Assembly (NCBI GenBank): GCA_964602735.1
Contig: CAZRRV010000001.1
Coordinates: forward strand, 62,001-126,000
DNA from: CAZRRV01 sp964602735
GTDB lineage: Bacteria > Bacillota > Clostridia > Oscillospirales > Acutalibacteraceae
Direction: 5' to 3'
Length of the DNA: 64,000 bases
Shown here: one piece after another, positions 43,977-52,051 of the stretch
Numbering within the stretch: the stretch's first letter is position 1
Layout: each line of letters begins with the position of its first letter
Notes under the pieces: generated by a model
Databases searched by the model: none
Told to the model about the DNA's origin: nothing
Seen by the model: only the letters and a program-made list of their open reading frames with translations
Made by a program: the position numbers and the translations under genes

Positions 43977-44897
43977 ATGAAAACATTGGAAGAAAGATTG
44001 CGCGTTCCCTCCGGAACGGTTGACGCTATACTCGACACCGACGCATATAACGAAGTCGACGATCAGTTCGCGATTGCGTATATGCTGCTTTCCGGCGATC
44101 GTATAAATACCGTTGGGATTTGCGCGGCACCCTTTTTTAATTCCAAAAGTTTGTCCCCGGCCGACGGTATGGAGAAAAGCTATAACGAAATACTGCATAT
44201 TTTGCGGCTGGCAAACCGAACGGATTTGAACGGGATTGTTTACCGGGGCTCCACGGAATATCTTCCGAACGAAACAACGCCCGTTATATCCGATGCCGCC
44301 CGGCGGATTGCGCAGAAATCAAAGGAATATTCGCCGGACAACCCGCTTTATATAGTAGCAATCGGCGCTATTACCAATGTAGCGTCGGCGATTCTGCTCG
44401 AACCCGAAGCCATGATAAACAATACGGTTGTTGTATGGCTCGGAGGTCACGCGCTGCACTGGGAAAATACAAAAGAGTTTAATATGGTTCAGGATATTGC
44501 CGGCGCCAGGGTACTGTTCAACTGCGGCTGCCCTCTGGTGCAGCTCCCGTGCAACGGGGTGGTCAGTGAATTTCAAACTACCGAAGGCGAACTGAAAATG
44601 TGGCTTGCGGGGAAAAATCCGCTTTCGGATTATTTATGCGATTATACCGTCGCCACGGCGGAAAAATACGCGAAAGGCCAGGCGTGGAGCAGGGTCATCT
44701 GGGATGTTACGGCAGTAGCATGGCTATTGAACAACAACGAACGGTTTTTAGCGTCGCGCATCATCCCCGCTCCCCTACCCGAATACAGCGGGATATACTC
44801 ATATCCCGAAGGTCGGCACCCGATACGATATGTTAATCGGGTAAAACGCACGCCGCTGTTTACCGATTTGTTCAATAAACTGTCCTCCTGCACGTAA
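43977..44897 (+). CDS. Inosine-uridine nucleoside hydrolase family protein
   Basis: A 306-residue nucleoside hydrolase. The calcium-binding motif ILDTDAYNEVDDQFAI is the DxDxxxxDD signature of the family. AIGAITNVASAI, EFNMVQDIAGARVLF and a C-terminal VIWDVTAVAWLL (normally HD) complete the active-site shell. The usual His in the last motif appears as Trp, so specificity may differ from IunH or RihA. It probably cleaves N-ribosides in salvage. ATG 43977 after GGTG is preferred; earlier in-frame starts are at 43965 and 43968. Confidence 0.84.
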   Translation: MKTLEERLRVPSGTVDAILDTDAYNEVDDQFAIAYMLLSGDRINTVGICAAPFFNSKSLSPADGMEKSYNEILHILRLANRTDLNGIVYRGSTEYLPNETTPVISDAARRIAQKSKEYSPDNPLYIVAIGAITNVASAILLEPEAMINNTVVVWLGGHALHWENTKEFNMVQDIAGARVLFNCGCPLVQLPCNGVVSEFQTTEGELKMWLAGKNPLSDYLCDYTVATAEKYAKGQAWSRVIWDVTAVAWLLNNNERFLASRIIPAPLPEYSGIYSYPEGRHPIRYVNRVKRTPLFTDLFNKLSSCT

Positions 44898-45156
44898 ACA
44901 ATCGGTTCCGGCGACCGCTCCAGATGCTAGAACGCAATCCTTGTGAAGCGGCTTTGTTCAATGATTTCGCGTTCGATACGAGCCACGATGGCACCGTGCA
45001 TTTCAGGTAAAGCAATTGACCGTACAGTGCATTTCTCAAAGCATGTGAAATTGTACGGCAGCCCCGGTGGCTGCATAAAGACGATATTTACAATATTTTT
45101 GAGCTCCATTGCGGGTTTTCGGCAGGGGCTCATTTTTTTACCGCAATAACGGAAGA
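44898..45156. other. Intergenic region with stacked hairpins and a possible gene remnant
   Basis: The plus strand has a repeated GTGCATTTC (44996-45004 and 45027-45035). A hairpin follows: CCGTACA 45020-45026 with TGTACGG 45052-45058, extended by ATTTC/GAAAT with a 4-nt bulge. Next is GCAGCC/GGCTGC (45058-45074), then a terminator. On the minus strand a frame from 45133 to 44927 ends in MHGAIVARIEREIIEQ and looks protein-like, but has no ribosome binding site and matches nothing I recognise. It may be a broken gene, a structured 3' UTR or a small RNA. Confidence 0.4.
45101..45139 (+). terminator. Rho-independent terminator
   Basis: GAGCTCC (45101-45107) pairs with GGGGCTC (45125-45131), one G-T wobble, followed by ATTTTTTT. 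It would end plus-strand transcripts from the nucleoside hydrolase or from a small RNA in this spacer. Confidence 0.7.
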
Positions 45157-46085
45157 TTATTCGGCGACACCCGAGTTTTTGTAACTCGACGGCGACATAC
45201 CCGTTCGCAGCTTGAATTGCCGGCNNNNNNNNNNNNNNNNNNNNNNNNNNNNNNNNNNNNNNNNNNNNNNNNNNNNNNNNNNNNNNNNNNNNNNNNNNNN
45301 NNNNNNNNNNNNNNNNNNNNNNNNCCCGAGTTTTTGTAACTCGACGGCGACATACCCGTTCGCAGCTTGAATTGCCGGCTGAAATATGCTTCAGATTGAA
45401 ACCCGCAGCGTTCGGCGGTTTCGTTTACGGAAAGTCCCTCGTAACGCAAAAGATTTTTCGCCAGTTTCATGCGCAGATTTAATATATATTGAAGCGGTGA
45501 AACGTCAAGCTCATTTGAAAAAATCCTTCTGATTTGCGATGTGCTCATATGAAAATGTTCGCCGAGTTTATCTATGCCGAACTCCGGCTCTGTATAGTGA
45601 CGGTGAATATAGCCAACCATCTCCTGAAGAAATTCGGCAGCATCGTTTCTTTTCCGATAGGTCAACAGATTTGCCAGCAGCGCATACACCCGTTCTTTCA
45701 GAAGAAGCTGGCTATTGAATGCGCCGACACGCCAGATTTCTTCACATTCCGTAAAAATTTCGCGCACCCAATCGGTACTTTTCGGGAGAATCCGCGGCAG
45801 TGACATGGCGTTCAACGAGTCCGGCCTGTCGGTTTCAAAATCAATTACGCAATAAGTCAGCATATTTGTGAGTTTATTGCCGTAATAACGCAGCCCCTGC
45901 GGAAAAATCAGGAGGCTGTCGGGAGTGGCGGTTTTATCTTCTTCGTCAAAATGATATGTTATACTGCCGTCGAAGAAATATACCAGACCGTTCCGGCTGC
46001 GTCGAATCGGTTTAGGCATACTCCACCCTGCCGTGCGCGTCATAAAAACATTTTCAATTCGGGTTACAACCAGATCGTTGTTCAT
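45157..46085 (-). CDS. AraC family transcriptional regulator (interrupted by assembly gap)
   Basis: As written the gene contains 100 Ns and the frame breaks. If the exact 55-bp duplicate flanking the gap is collapsed, the frame is restored: 774 nt, 257 residues, ending SYKNSGVAE. The N-terminal half resembles a cupin-type ligand-binding domain (GLVYFFDGSITYHF, LLIFPQGLRYYG). The C-terminal half has two AraC helix-turn-helix motifs (IDKLGEHFHMSTSQIRRIFSNE; VNETAERCGFQSEAYFSRQFK). It is divergent from the glycyl radical enzyme genes and probably controls them. Confidence 0.85.
45170..45224. repeat. Left copy of 55-bp gap-flanking duplication
   Basis: These 55 bases are identical to 45325-45379 on the other side of the N run. 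This is best explained as overlapping contig ends, not as a biological repeat. Confidence 0.95.
45225..45324. other. Assembly gap of 100 Ns
   Basis: Exactly 100 N characters, the conventional placeholder for a gap of unknown length. The 55-bp duplication on both sides and the restored frame of the AraC gene imply that little or nothing is missing. Confidence 0.97.
45325..45379. repeat. Right copy of 55-bp gap-flanking duplication
   Basis: Identical to 45170-45224. This copy continues into the body of the AraC gene. Confidence 0.95.
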
Positions 46086-46110
46086 AGTGATCCCGCCCCC
46101 TCCATTGAAT

Positions 46111-46139
46111 AATATACATCATACGCGCGAAAAATGCAA
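46111..46139 (-). promoter_or_regulatory. Promoter for the AraC-type regulator
   Basis: Minus-strand TTGCAT (46139-46134) and TATATT (46116-46111), 17 nt apart, followed by a GGAGGGGG ribosome binding site. Confidence 0.65.
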
Positions 46140-46160
46140 GAAACTCGCGCGGATTATCTA

Positions 46161-46188
46161 TTAACACTGTCAAAATTTTATGTATAAT
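46161..46188 (+). promoter_or_regulatory. Promoter for the glycyl radical enzyme operon
   Basis: TTAACA (46161-46166) and TATAAT (46183-46188) with a 16-nt spacer. It is back-to-back with the AraC promoter, so the regulator probably binds between them. Confidence 0.65.
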
Positions 46189-46225
46189 AAAACCATAAAG
46201 TCATACCGAACGGAGGGCTACGGCA

Positions 46226-47110
46226 TTGAAAGGGTACATTGCATCTGTTAAAAGAATGGCCGTTCACGACGGTGACGGGATTCGTACAACGGTATTTATG
46301 AAGGGTTGTCCTTTGAGATGCCGATGGTGTCACAACCCGGAAACGCTTTCCCGTGCGCCGCAGACAGCTTATTATGCAAAAAAATGCCTGAACTGCGGCG
46401 CATGCAGTCAATATTGTCAGGCTAACATTATGATAAACGGGCGGCATGTCTATATGCGCGATAAGTGTACTTCCTGCGGTCGCTGTGAAAGGTTATGCCC
46501 CGGGGAGGCTTTCACATATTACGGGCGGGAAACCGATACGGAAGAACTTTTGCCGCAACTGCTGGAGGATCGCCTTTTTTACGAAAATTCCGGCGGAGGA
46601 GTTACTATTTCAGGAGGAGAACCGCTGATGCAGCCGGAGTTTACCGTTGAACTGCTGAAACGCCTGAAAGCCGAAGGAATACGGACCGCCGTAGACACCT
46701 GCGGATATGTTTCCCCGCACATTTTGGAATCGGCGATGCCTTATACCGATGTTTTTCTCTACGATGTAAAAGCCGCAGATTCCAAAGTACACGAGTCATT
46801 GACCGGTCGATCAAACGAATTGATACTTGACAATTTGCGCTTGCTGACCGAAAACGGGGCAACTGTCGAAGTGCGCGTCCCGCTGATCCCCGGGATGAAT
46901 GACGGGGAAATGGACGCCGTTGCGGAACTGTTGGCTCCTCTCCCCGTCAAAAGTGTCAAATTGCTGGCATATCATCATTTTGCCGCTTCGAAGTATGAGG
47001 CGTTGGGTATGCATTACAATATGCCGGAAAGCACAGTTCCCCCGGATGAGGCAACTATGGACAAAACGGTGAATTGTTTCCGCAAAAAAGGCGTTCCCGC
47101 TTTTCACTGA
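46226..47110 (+). CDS. Glycyl radical enzyme activating protein (radical SAM)
   Basis: A 294-residue activase. The radical SAM cluster motif CPLRCRWCHNPE lies near residue 28. A ferredoxin-like insert with two further cluster motifs follows (CLNCGACSQYC and CTSCGRCERLC), as in activases of non-PFL glycyl radical enzymes. GGGVTISGGEPLMQ and DTCGYV follow. It abstracts a hydrogen from the glycine of its partner, encoded 12 nt downstream. Start is TTG 46226 after GGAGGG. The insert distinguishes it from PflA, which has a single cluster. Confidence 0.95.
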   Translation: MKGYIASVKRMAVHDGDGIRTTVFMKGCPLRCRWCHNPETLSRAPQTAYYAKKCLNCGACSQYCQANIMINGRHVYMRDKCTSCGRCERLCPGEAFTYYGRETDTEELLPQLLEDRLFYENSGGGVTISGGEPLMQPEFTVELLKRLKAEGIRTAVDTCGYVSPHILESAMPYTDVFLYDVKAADSKVHESLTGRSNELILDNLRLLTENGATVEVRVPLIPGMNDGEMDAVAELLAPLPVKSVKLLAYHHFAASKYEALGMHYNMPESTVPPDEATMDKTVNCFRKKGVPAFH

Positions 47111-47122
47111 AAGGAAAAAATT

Positions 47123-49291
47123 ATGATTAAGATGGATTTTGAATGTGACCGTAAATATATCGAAAAAGAATTTTGCACGCCCGCATGGGATGAAACCGGC
47201 GGACTTGCCGTGGATGCGCTCCGCGAGGGCGCCCGCGAGATTTACGAGCGGGATCCGGCTTTGCCGATCGGTATGCGCCGTGCGCAAATGATAACTTATA
47301 TTCTGGATAACGCACAGATCGCCGTTGATCCTCACGATTATTTTGTTGACCAATTTCGGCATGGCAATATTGCCCTGGAACTGGCCGGCGAAACCCTCAA
47401 TTCAAAGATAAACCCGTTGCCGGAAATTGCGGAAACACAGAATGCCGTACTTTGCCGAGCTTATACCGGCGAACGGGATCTTGGACATACCTGCCCGGAT
47501 TGGCGTGCAATTCTGCATTTGGGAATTCCGGGTTTGCTGCAGCGGCTGATGACATTTCGCAGCCGGGCAGACGCGGAGCACACAGATTACTATGATGAAG
47601 GCATTATGGTATATGAAGCGCTTTTGCGGCTGTTAAATCGCATGGCGGATACGGCGGAACGGTTCGGAGGAGATCATGGCATAACAACGGCAGGCTGTCT
47701 TCGCAATCTGGCATGCCGCGCACCCGAAACCTTTCACGAGGCGCTGGAACTGTCTCTGGTAATGTACTGGGTGCAAAGCTCTGTCGAGGGCGCCAATGTT
47801 CGTTCACTGGGGCGATTTGACGCGCTGTTCGGTCCCTATTATGACGCGGACATTGCATCCGGACGTGCGACCGAGGATGAGCTCAAGGAACTGTTGCGCT
47901 ATTACTTCTGCCATTGGAACGCGGCTAATATCGTCGCCAATATTCCCATCACTCTTTGCGGATTGGATGAATCCGGCAAGGATGTCGCCAACCGGCTGAC
48001 CCGGGCGATCCTGGAGGTCTACGGTGAGCTTGACATTATCAGCCCGAAATTTCATATTCGCGTCAACGATAACACCCCGCAAGACATATTGGAAAAGGTC
48101 TGTGATTTGATCCGCGGCGGAACCAACAGCTTTGTTTTCTGCAACGATAAGGTTGTTGAACATTCGCTCGAAAAACTGGGCGAAAGCGAGGATGATGCGC
48201 GTGACTATGTGATGGTCGGCTGTTATGAATCGACATCTTTAGGGCGGGAAATTGCCTGCTCGACTAACGGGAAGCTCTCTCTGCCGAAAGCTGTTGAATA
48301 TGCCATGACAGGAGGCGTCGATCTTCTGACCGGTCAGCAGATCGGGCTGCACACACCGACGGATTTCCCGTCTTTTGATGCGTTTTGCGAGGCGGTGGAG
48401 GAGCAGATTGCTTTCCTGGCAAACGGTTGCATGAAACGCATTGCAGCCATCGAACGCATTTATCCTCAGGCCTTCACCGCGCCTATCTTCTCGGGACAGA
48501 TGATTTCTTGTGTAAGTAACGCCACGGATGCATATGACGGAGGCGCGAAATACAATCATTCTTCCATTAACGCTTTCGGTCTGGCTACGGCTGTCGACGC
48601 GCTTATGGCCGTGCGCCGGCAGGTATTCGATCAACATACGGTTTCTCTGCCGCAATGGGTGAAAATTCTGCGCAATAACTGGAAGAATGCCGAAACCCTG
48701 CGCACGGACTGTCGCAAGCATACCGAAAAATACGGAAATCACGAACCTACCGCAGACAAACTGGCCGCCCGGTTGATCGATGTTTGCGCGAAGTGTATCA
48801 ACGGCAAGCCCAACGGGCGGAAGGGTGTTTTCCGTTTGGGATCGTTCTCCATTGACTGGCGGTTTGATTTCGGTGAACATACGGCCGCTTCCGCCGACGG
48901 CCGACTTTGCGGGGAAACATTATCAAAAAATCTCAGCGCAAGTCAGGGGATGGACAAAAACGGAGCGACCGCGCTTATCCTGTCCGCATCGGCGTTGGAT
49001 TACAGTAAAATTTCCAACGGCGCGGTGCTGGATCTGATGCTCCACGGTTCGGCGGTTGCCGGAGAAGAAGGGCTCGGCATTATGCTCGGACTGCTGAAAA
49101 CTTACTTTGAAAGCGGCGGTATGGCGCTTCAATGCAATATTCTCGATGCTGAAACGCTTCGCTGCGCCCAACGGGAGCCGGAAGCTTATGCGAATCTGCA
49201 GGTAAGGCTTTGCGGCTGGAATGTTCGGTTTGTCAACTTGTCTGAAAAAGAACAGAACGAGCTGATTGAACAGGCTGCCGCTGCAAGTTAA
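47123..49291 (+). CDS. Glycyl radical enzyme of unassigned substrate
   Basis: A 722-residue PFL/glycyl-radical superfamily enzyme. The active-site cysteine is C367 in MVGCYES, with Glu369 placed as in C-x-E dehydratases and decarboxylases. The radical glycine is G698 in VRLCGWNVRFVNLS, 24 residues from the C-terminus. PFL itself has a Cys-Cys pair, so this is not a pyruvate formate-lyase. Diol dehydratases and CutC typically have GCVEP; here it reads GCYES. It is shorter than most (760-850). No microcompartment or transporter genes accompany it. The substrate cannot be named from sequence. It looks richer in CTG and GCC codons than its neighbours. Confidence 0.92.
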   Translation: MIKMDFECDRKYIEKEFCTPAWDETGGLAVDALREGAREIYERDPALPIGMRRAQMITYILDNAQIAVDPHDYFVDQFRHGNIALELAGETLNSKINPLPEIAETQNAVLCRAYTGERDLGHTCPDWRAILHLGIPGLLQRLMTFRSRADAEHTDYYDEGIMVYEALLRLLNRMADTAERFGGDHGITTAGCLRNLACRAPETFHEALELSLVMYWVQSSVEGANVRSLGRFDALFGPYYDADIASGRATEDELKELLRYYFCHWNAANIVANIPITLCGLDESGKDVANRLTRAILEVYGELDIISPKFHIRVNDNTPQDILEKVCDLIRGGTNSFVFCNDKVVEHSLEKLGESEDDARDYVMVGCYESTSLGREIACSTNGKLSLPKAVEYAMTGGVDLLTGQQIGLHTPTDFPSFDAFCEAVEEQIAFLANGCMKRIAAIERIYPQAFTAPIFSGQMISCVSNATDAYDGGAKYNHSSINAFGLATAVDALMAVRRQVFDQHTVSLPQWVKILRNNWKNAETLRTDCRKHTEKYGNHEPTADKLAARLIDVCAKCINGKPNGRKGVFRLGSFSIDWRFDFGEHTAASADGRLCGETLSKNLSASQGMDKNGATALILSASALDYSKISNGAVLDLMLHGSAVAGEEGLGIMLGLLKTYFESGGMALQCNILDAETLRCAQREPEAYANLQVRLCGWNVRFVNLSEKEQNELIEQAAAAS

Positions 49292-49305
49292 ATAAGGCGG
49301 TTGGC

Positions 49306-49360
49306 AAAAATTATACGCCCGCGAATACGAGTTTGTAAAATTCGCGGGCGTATTCTTTTT
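49306..49360. terminator. Bidirectional terminator between glycyl radical enzyme and feo operon
   Basis: A perfect 14-bp stem, ATACGCCCGCGAAT (49313-49326) with ATTCGCGGGCGTAT (49340-49353). AAAAATT precedes it (T-run for the minus-strand feo transcript) and TCTTTTTG follows (for the plus strand). Confidence 0.9.
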
Positions 49361-49404
49361 GTGCATCGCAACAAACTAATGCTGCCGTCTCAGACCTCGT
49401 AGGT

Positions 49405-49542
49405 TTATTTTTTTTTGCAAGAAGAACAGTCGCCGTCGCAGATATCGCATCCGTTTTTCTTTTTTCTCACGAGATAAACCGTAATGGCAACGACCGCGGC
49501 AATAAGTAAACCGCAGATTATAATCGTAGGTATGTTAAACAT
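49405..49542 (-). CDS. FeoB-associated Cys-rich membrane protein
   Basis: A 45-residue protein: one membrane helix (about 4-24, PTIIICGLLIAAVVAITVYLV), a basic KKKK-type stop-transfer, and a C-terminal CDICDGDCSSC cluster. This is the FeoB-associated Cys-rich family found next to feoB in many Firmicutes, where the cysteines may receive or relay Fe(II). GGGGAGAG before the ATG is a good ribosome binding site. It starts 14 nt after the feoB stop and is last in the operon. Confidence 0.92.
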   Translation of the reverse strand: MFNIPTIIICGLLIAAVVAITVYLVRKKKNGCDICDGDCSSCKKK

Positions 49543-49556
49543 CAAAATTCTCTCCC

Positions 49557-51959
49557 CTATTCCGTCTTTACGGTTAATTTTGTAGCCTCTTTATACGGGC
49601 GGAACAGCATGTAAAGCATGAATGCAAGCACCAGTACGGCGGCTATAAGACCTATTACATTTATGTTTCCGGTAAATAGCGAGCCGAACTGATAAATCAT
49701 AAGCGAAATCGCGTACGCAAAAGCACATTGGTAGCTGATGGCGAACCATGTCCACTTGGCACTGTTCATCTCGCGGCGAATAGCTCCCATTGCGGCGAAA
49801 CAGGGCGCGCAAAGCAGATTGAAAACCAAAAACGAATAAGCGGCAAGTCGTGTCATGTCCTCAAAGTCGAGAACCCCGAACACGCCTACAACTTCTTCTT
49901 TCGCCACAAGTCCCATTACGGTAGCTATTGTGGCTTTGATGCTGCCGAATCCGAGCGGAACAAACAGCCATTTTATCCCGGCGCCGATTTTGCCCAATAT
50001 GCTCTGCTCGAGAGGCATATCGGCGGAAAAACCGAAACCGCCGTCAAATCCGAAATGGGAACCGGCCCAGATAATAATCGAAGAAAGAAGGATAATGGTT
50101 CCCGCCTTCTTTATAAAAGACGACGCGCGTTCCCACATCGAGCGCAAAAGGTTGACGGGCTTGGGCCAGTGATAAGCGGGAAGTTCCATAACAAACGGTG
50201 CCGGATCGCCTGCGAATATCTTGGTTTTTTTCAGCATAATTCCCGAAATAATGATTGCCGCGATACCCACAAAGTAAGCCGAAGGCGCAACCCACCACGC
50301 ATTATGGAAAAGGGCTGCGGCGATAAGCGCGATAATCGGCAGTTTCGCGCCGCACGGGATAAATGTTGTTGTCATGATCGTCATACGCCGATCGCGCTCA
50401 TTTTCGATTGTGCGCGATGCCATAATACCCGGCACTCCGCACCCAGTTCCTATAAGCATCGGGATAAACGATTTACCGGATAGCCCGAATTTGCGGAAAA
50501 CTCTGTCGAGAACAAACGCAATTCTCGCCATATATCCGCACGATTCCAGAAACGCCAGCAACAGGAACAGGACAAGCATCTGCGGCACAAAGCCCAGCAC
50601 CGCGCCGACTCCGCCGATAATCCCGTCAAGCAGAAGACTGTTCAGCCATTCCGGGGTATTGGCGTGCGAGAGCCCGGCTTCCACAAGAGCCGGAATGCCC
50701 GGCACCCAAATTCCGTAATCGGAAGTATCGGGAACATTTTCCGCCTCTTCTCCCAACGCCGAATCGTACACTTCCGAAATATCGTATCCTGCCTCCGCCA
50801 AAGCGTCGCCGTATGACCCGTAAGCCTCGTCGAAAGCGGCAAAATCTCTTTCATCAATAGCGGACTTTATCTCGTCCGCCCCTGCGACTCCCGCTTTGGC
50901 GGCTTTATTAACCGTATCTACGGTTTTCTCCGTCCAAATATGTTCTTCGGCGTATGCGTTCATTGCGTCATCATACGCTCCGGAGCCTATGCCGAAGAGG
51001 TGGAAGCCTTCTCCGAAAAGCCCGTCGTTCGCCCAGTCGGTGGCAAAAGAACCTACGGTTGTAACGGAAATAAAATATACAAGGAACATTATAACCGCGA
51101 AAATAGGAAGAGCGGCAAAGCGGTTCGTAACTACACGGTCGATTTTGTCCGAAACAGAAAGCCCGCCGGCATTTTTCTTTTTATAACAACCTTTCATCAG
51201 GTTCGCTATATATACATACCGTTCGTTGGTTATGATGCTTTCGGCGTCATCGTCTAATTCGGTTTCGGCAGCCTTAATATCGTTTTCGATATGGTTAAGA
51301 AGCTTTTCATCCAAATTCAGCCGTGAAAGGACTTTTTCATCCCGTTCGAATATCTTTATAGCATACCATCTCTGCTGTTCCTCGGGGAGACTGTTTACCG
51401 CAGCTTCCTCAATATGCGCTATCGCGTGTTCGACGACGCCGGAAAACGTGTGCATGGGAATGGTTTTTCCGTGCCGCGCTGCCTCCACGGCGGCTTCAGC
51501 TGCATCAAAAACGCCGTCGCTTTTAATTGCGGAAACGGCAATTACCCTGCATCCGAGTTCGCGGCTGAGTTCTTCCATATTTATTTTGTCACCGTTTTTT
51601 GCCACCACATCCATCATATTTATCGCAATAACAACAGGAATGCCGAGCTCGGTAAGCTGGGTTGTTAAATACAGGTTGCGCTCCAGGTTTGTGCCGTCGA
51701 CAATATTCAGTATCGCGTCGGGTCGTTCGTCAATCAAATAATTTCGAGCCACCACCTCCTCGAGAGTGTAGGGGGAAAGCGAATAAATACCGGGCAAATC
51801 GGTAATTATCACATCCTCGTTCCTTTTCAGCCTGCCCTCTTTTTTCTCTACCGTTACCCCCGGCCAGTTCCCCACAAATTGATTGGATCCGGTAAGGGTG
51901 TTGAAAAGAGTTGTTTTCCCGCTGTTGGGATTTCCGGCAAGGGCAATTCTTATCGGCAT
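49557..51959 (-). CDS. feoB: Ferrous iron transporter FeoB
   Basis: An 800-residue Fe(II) importer. The N-terminal G domain has GNPNSGKTTLFN (G1), DLPGIYSL (G3) and NMMD (G4), followed by a GDI-like helical region (about 165-260). The membrane domain begins near 280 with the core GFVPQMLVLFLLLAFLESCGYMARIAF and GTGCGVPGIMASRTIENERDRRMT. Between the first membrane helix and this core lies an acidic, helical insertion of about 100 residues (about 317-418), unusual for FeoB. AAAGGAGG 7 nt before the ATG is very strong. A DtxR-type palindrome lies immediately upstream. Confidence 0.96.
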   Translation of the reverse strand: MPIRIALAGNPNSGKTTLFNTLTGSNQFVGNWPGVTVEKKEGRLKRNEDVIITDLPGIYSLSPYTLEEVVARNYLIDERPDAILNIVDGTNLERNLYLTTQLTELGIPVVIAINMMDVVAKNGDKINMEELSRELGCRVIAVSAIKSDGVFDAAEAAVEAARHGKTIPMHTFSGVVEHAIAHIEEAAVNSLPEEQQRWYAIKIFERDEKVLSRLNLDEKLLNHIENDIKAAETELDDDAESIITNERYVYIANLMKGCYKKKNAGGLSVSDKIDRVVTNRFAALPIFAVIMFLVYFISVTTVGSFATDWANDGLFGEGFHLFGIGSGAYDDAMNAYAEEHIWTEKTVDTVNKAAKAGVAGADEIKSAIDERDFAAFDEAYGSYGDALAEAGYDISEVYDSALGEEAENVPDTSDYGIWVPGIPALVEAGLSHANTPEWLNSLLLDGIIGGVGAVLGFVPQMLVLFLLLAFLESCGYMARIAFVLDRVFRKFGLSGKSFIPMLIGTGCGVPGIMASRTIENERDRRMTIMTTTFIPCGAKLPIIALIAAALFHNAWWVAPSAYFVGIAAIIISGIMLKKTKIFAGDPAPFVMELPAYHWPKPVNLLRSMWERASSFIKKAGTIILLSSIIIWAGSHFGFDGGFGFSADMPLEQSILGKIGAGIKWLFVPLGFGSIKATIATVMGLVAKEEVVGVFGVLDFEDMTRLAAYSFLVFNLLCAPCFAAMGAIRREMNSAKWTWFAISYQCAFAYAISLMIYQFGSLFTGNINVIGLIAAVLVLAFMLYMLFRPYKEATKLTVKTE

Positions 51960-51980
51960 TTTAACGACCTCCTTTATATA

Positions 51981-51994
51981 TTAGCATATGCTAA
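51981..51994. promoter_or_regulatory. DtxR-type palindromic operator upstream of feoB
   Basis: TTAGCATATGCTAA is a perfect 14-bp palindrome lying 22 nt before the feoB start, between feoA and feoB. It shares TTAGC-N4-GCTAA with the palindrome at 52560-52575. An internal feoB promoter is possible, but its -35 is weak. Confidence 0.7.
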
Positions 51995-52024
51995 CTTATG
52001 CCCCGAAAAAAATGAAATAAAAGA

Positions 52025-52046
52025 CAGTGTCGTCAGCGACAGGAAA
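52025..52046 (-). terminator. Possible attenuator between feoA and feoB
   Basis: Minus-strand TGTCG-CTGA-CGACA hairpin followed by a T-rich stretch (TCTTTTATTTCATTTTTTT). It may reduce transcription from the upstream promoter into feoB. The stem is short, so this is tentative. Confidence 0.4.
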
Positions 52047-52051
52047 GACTT

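Noticed and set aside
45170..45379. A 55-bp direct repeat flanking an unknown insert, as for a mobile element
   Set aside because: The copies flank only Ns, are exact, and merging them restores an AraC gene; an assembly overlap explains it fully.
47123..49291. Pyruvate formate-lyase
   Set aside because: The active site has a single Cys followed by Tyr-Glu rather than the Cys-Cys pair of PFL, and the activase has extra ferredoxin-like clusters.
49728..50483. A 251-codon plus-strand open frame
   Set aside because: Antisense to feoB; rich in Arg, His and Lys, as expected from the complement of membrane-protein codons.
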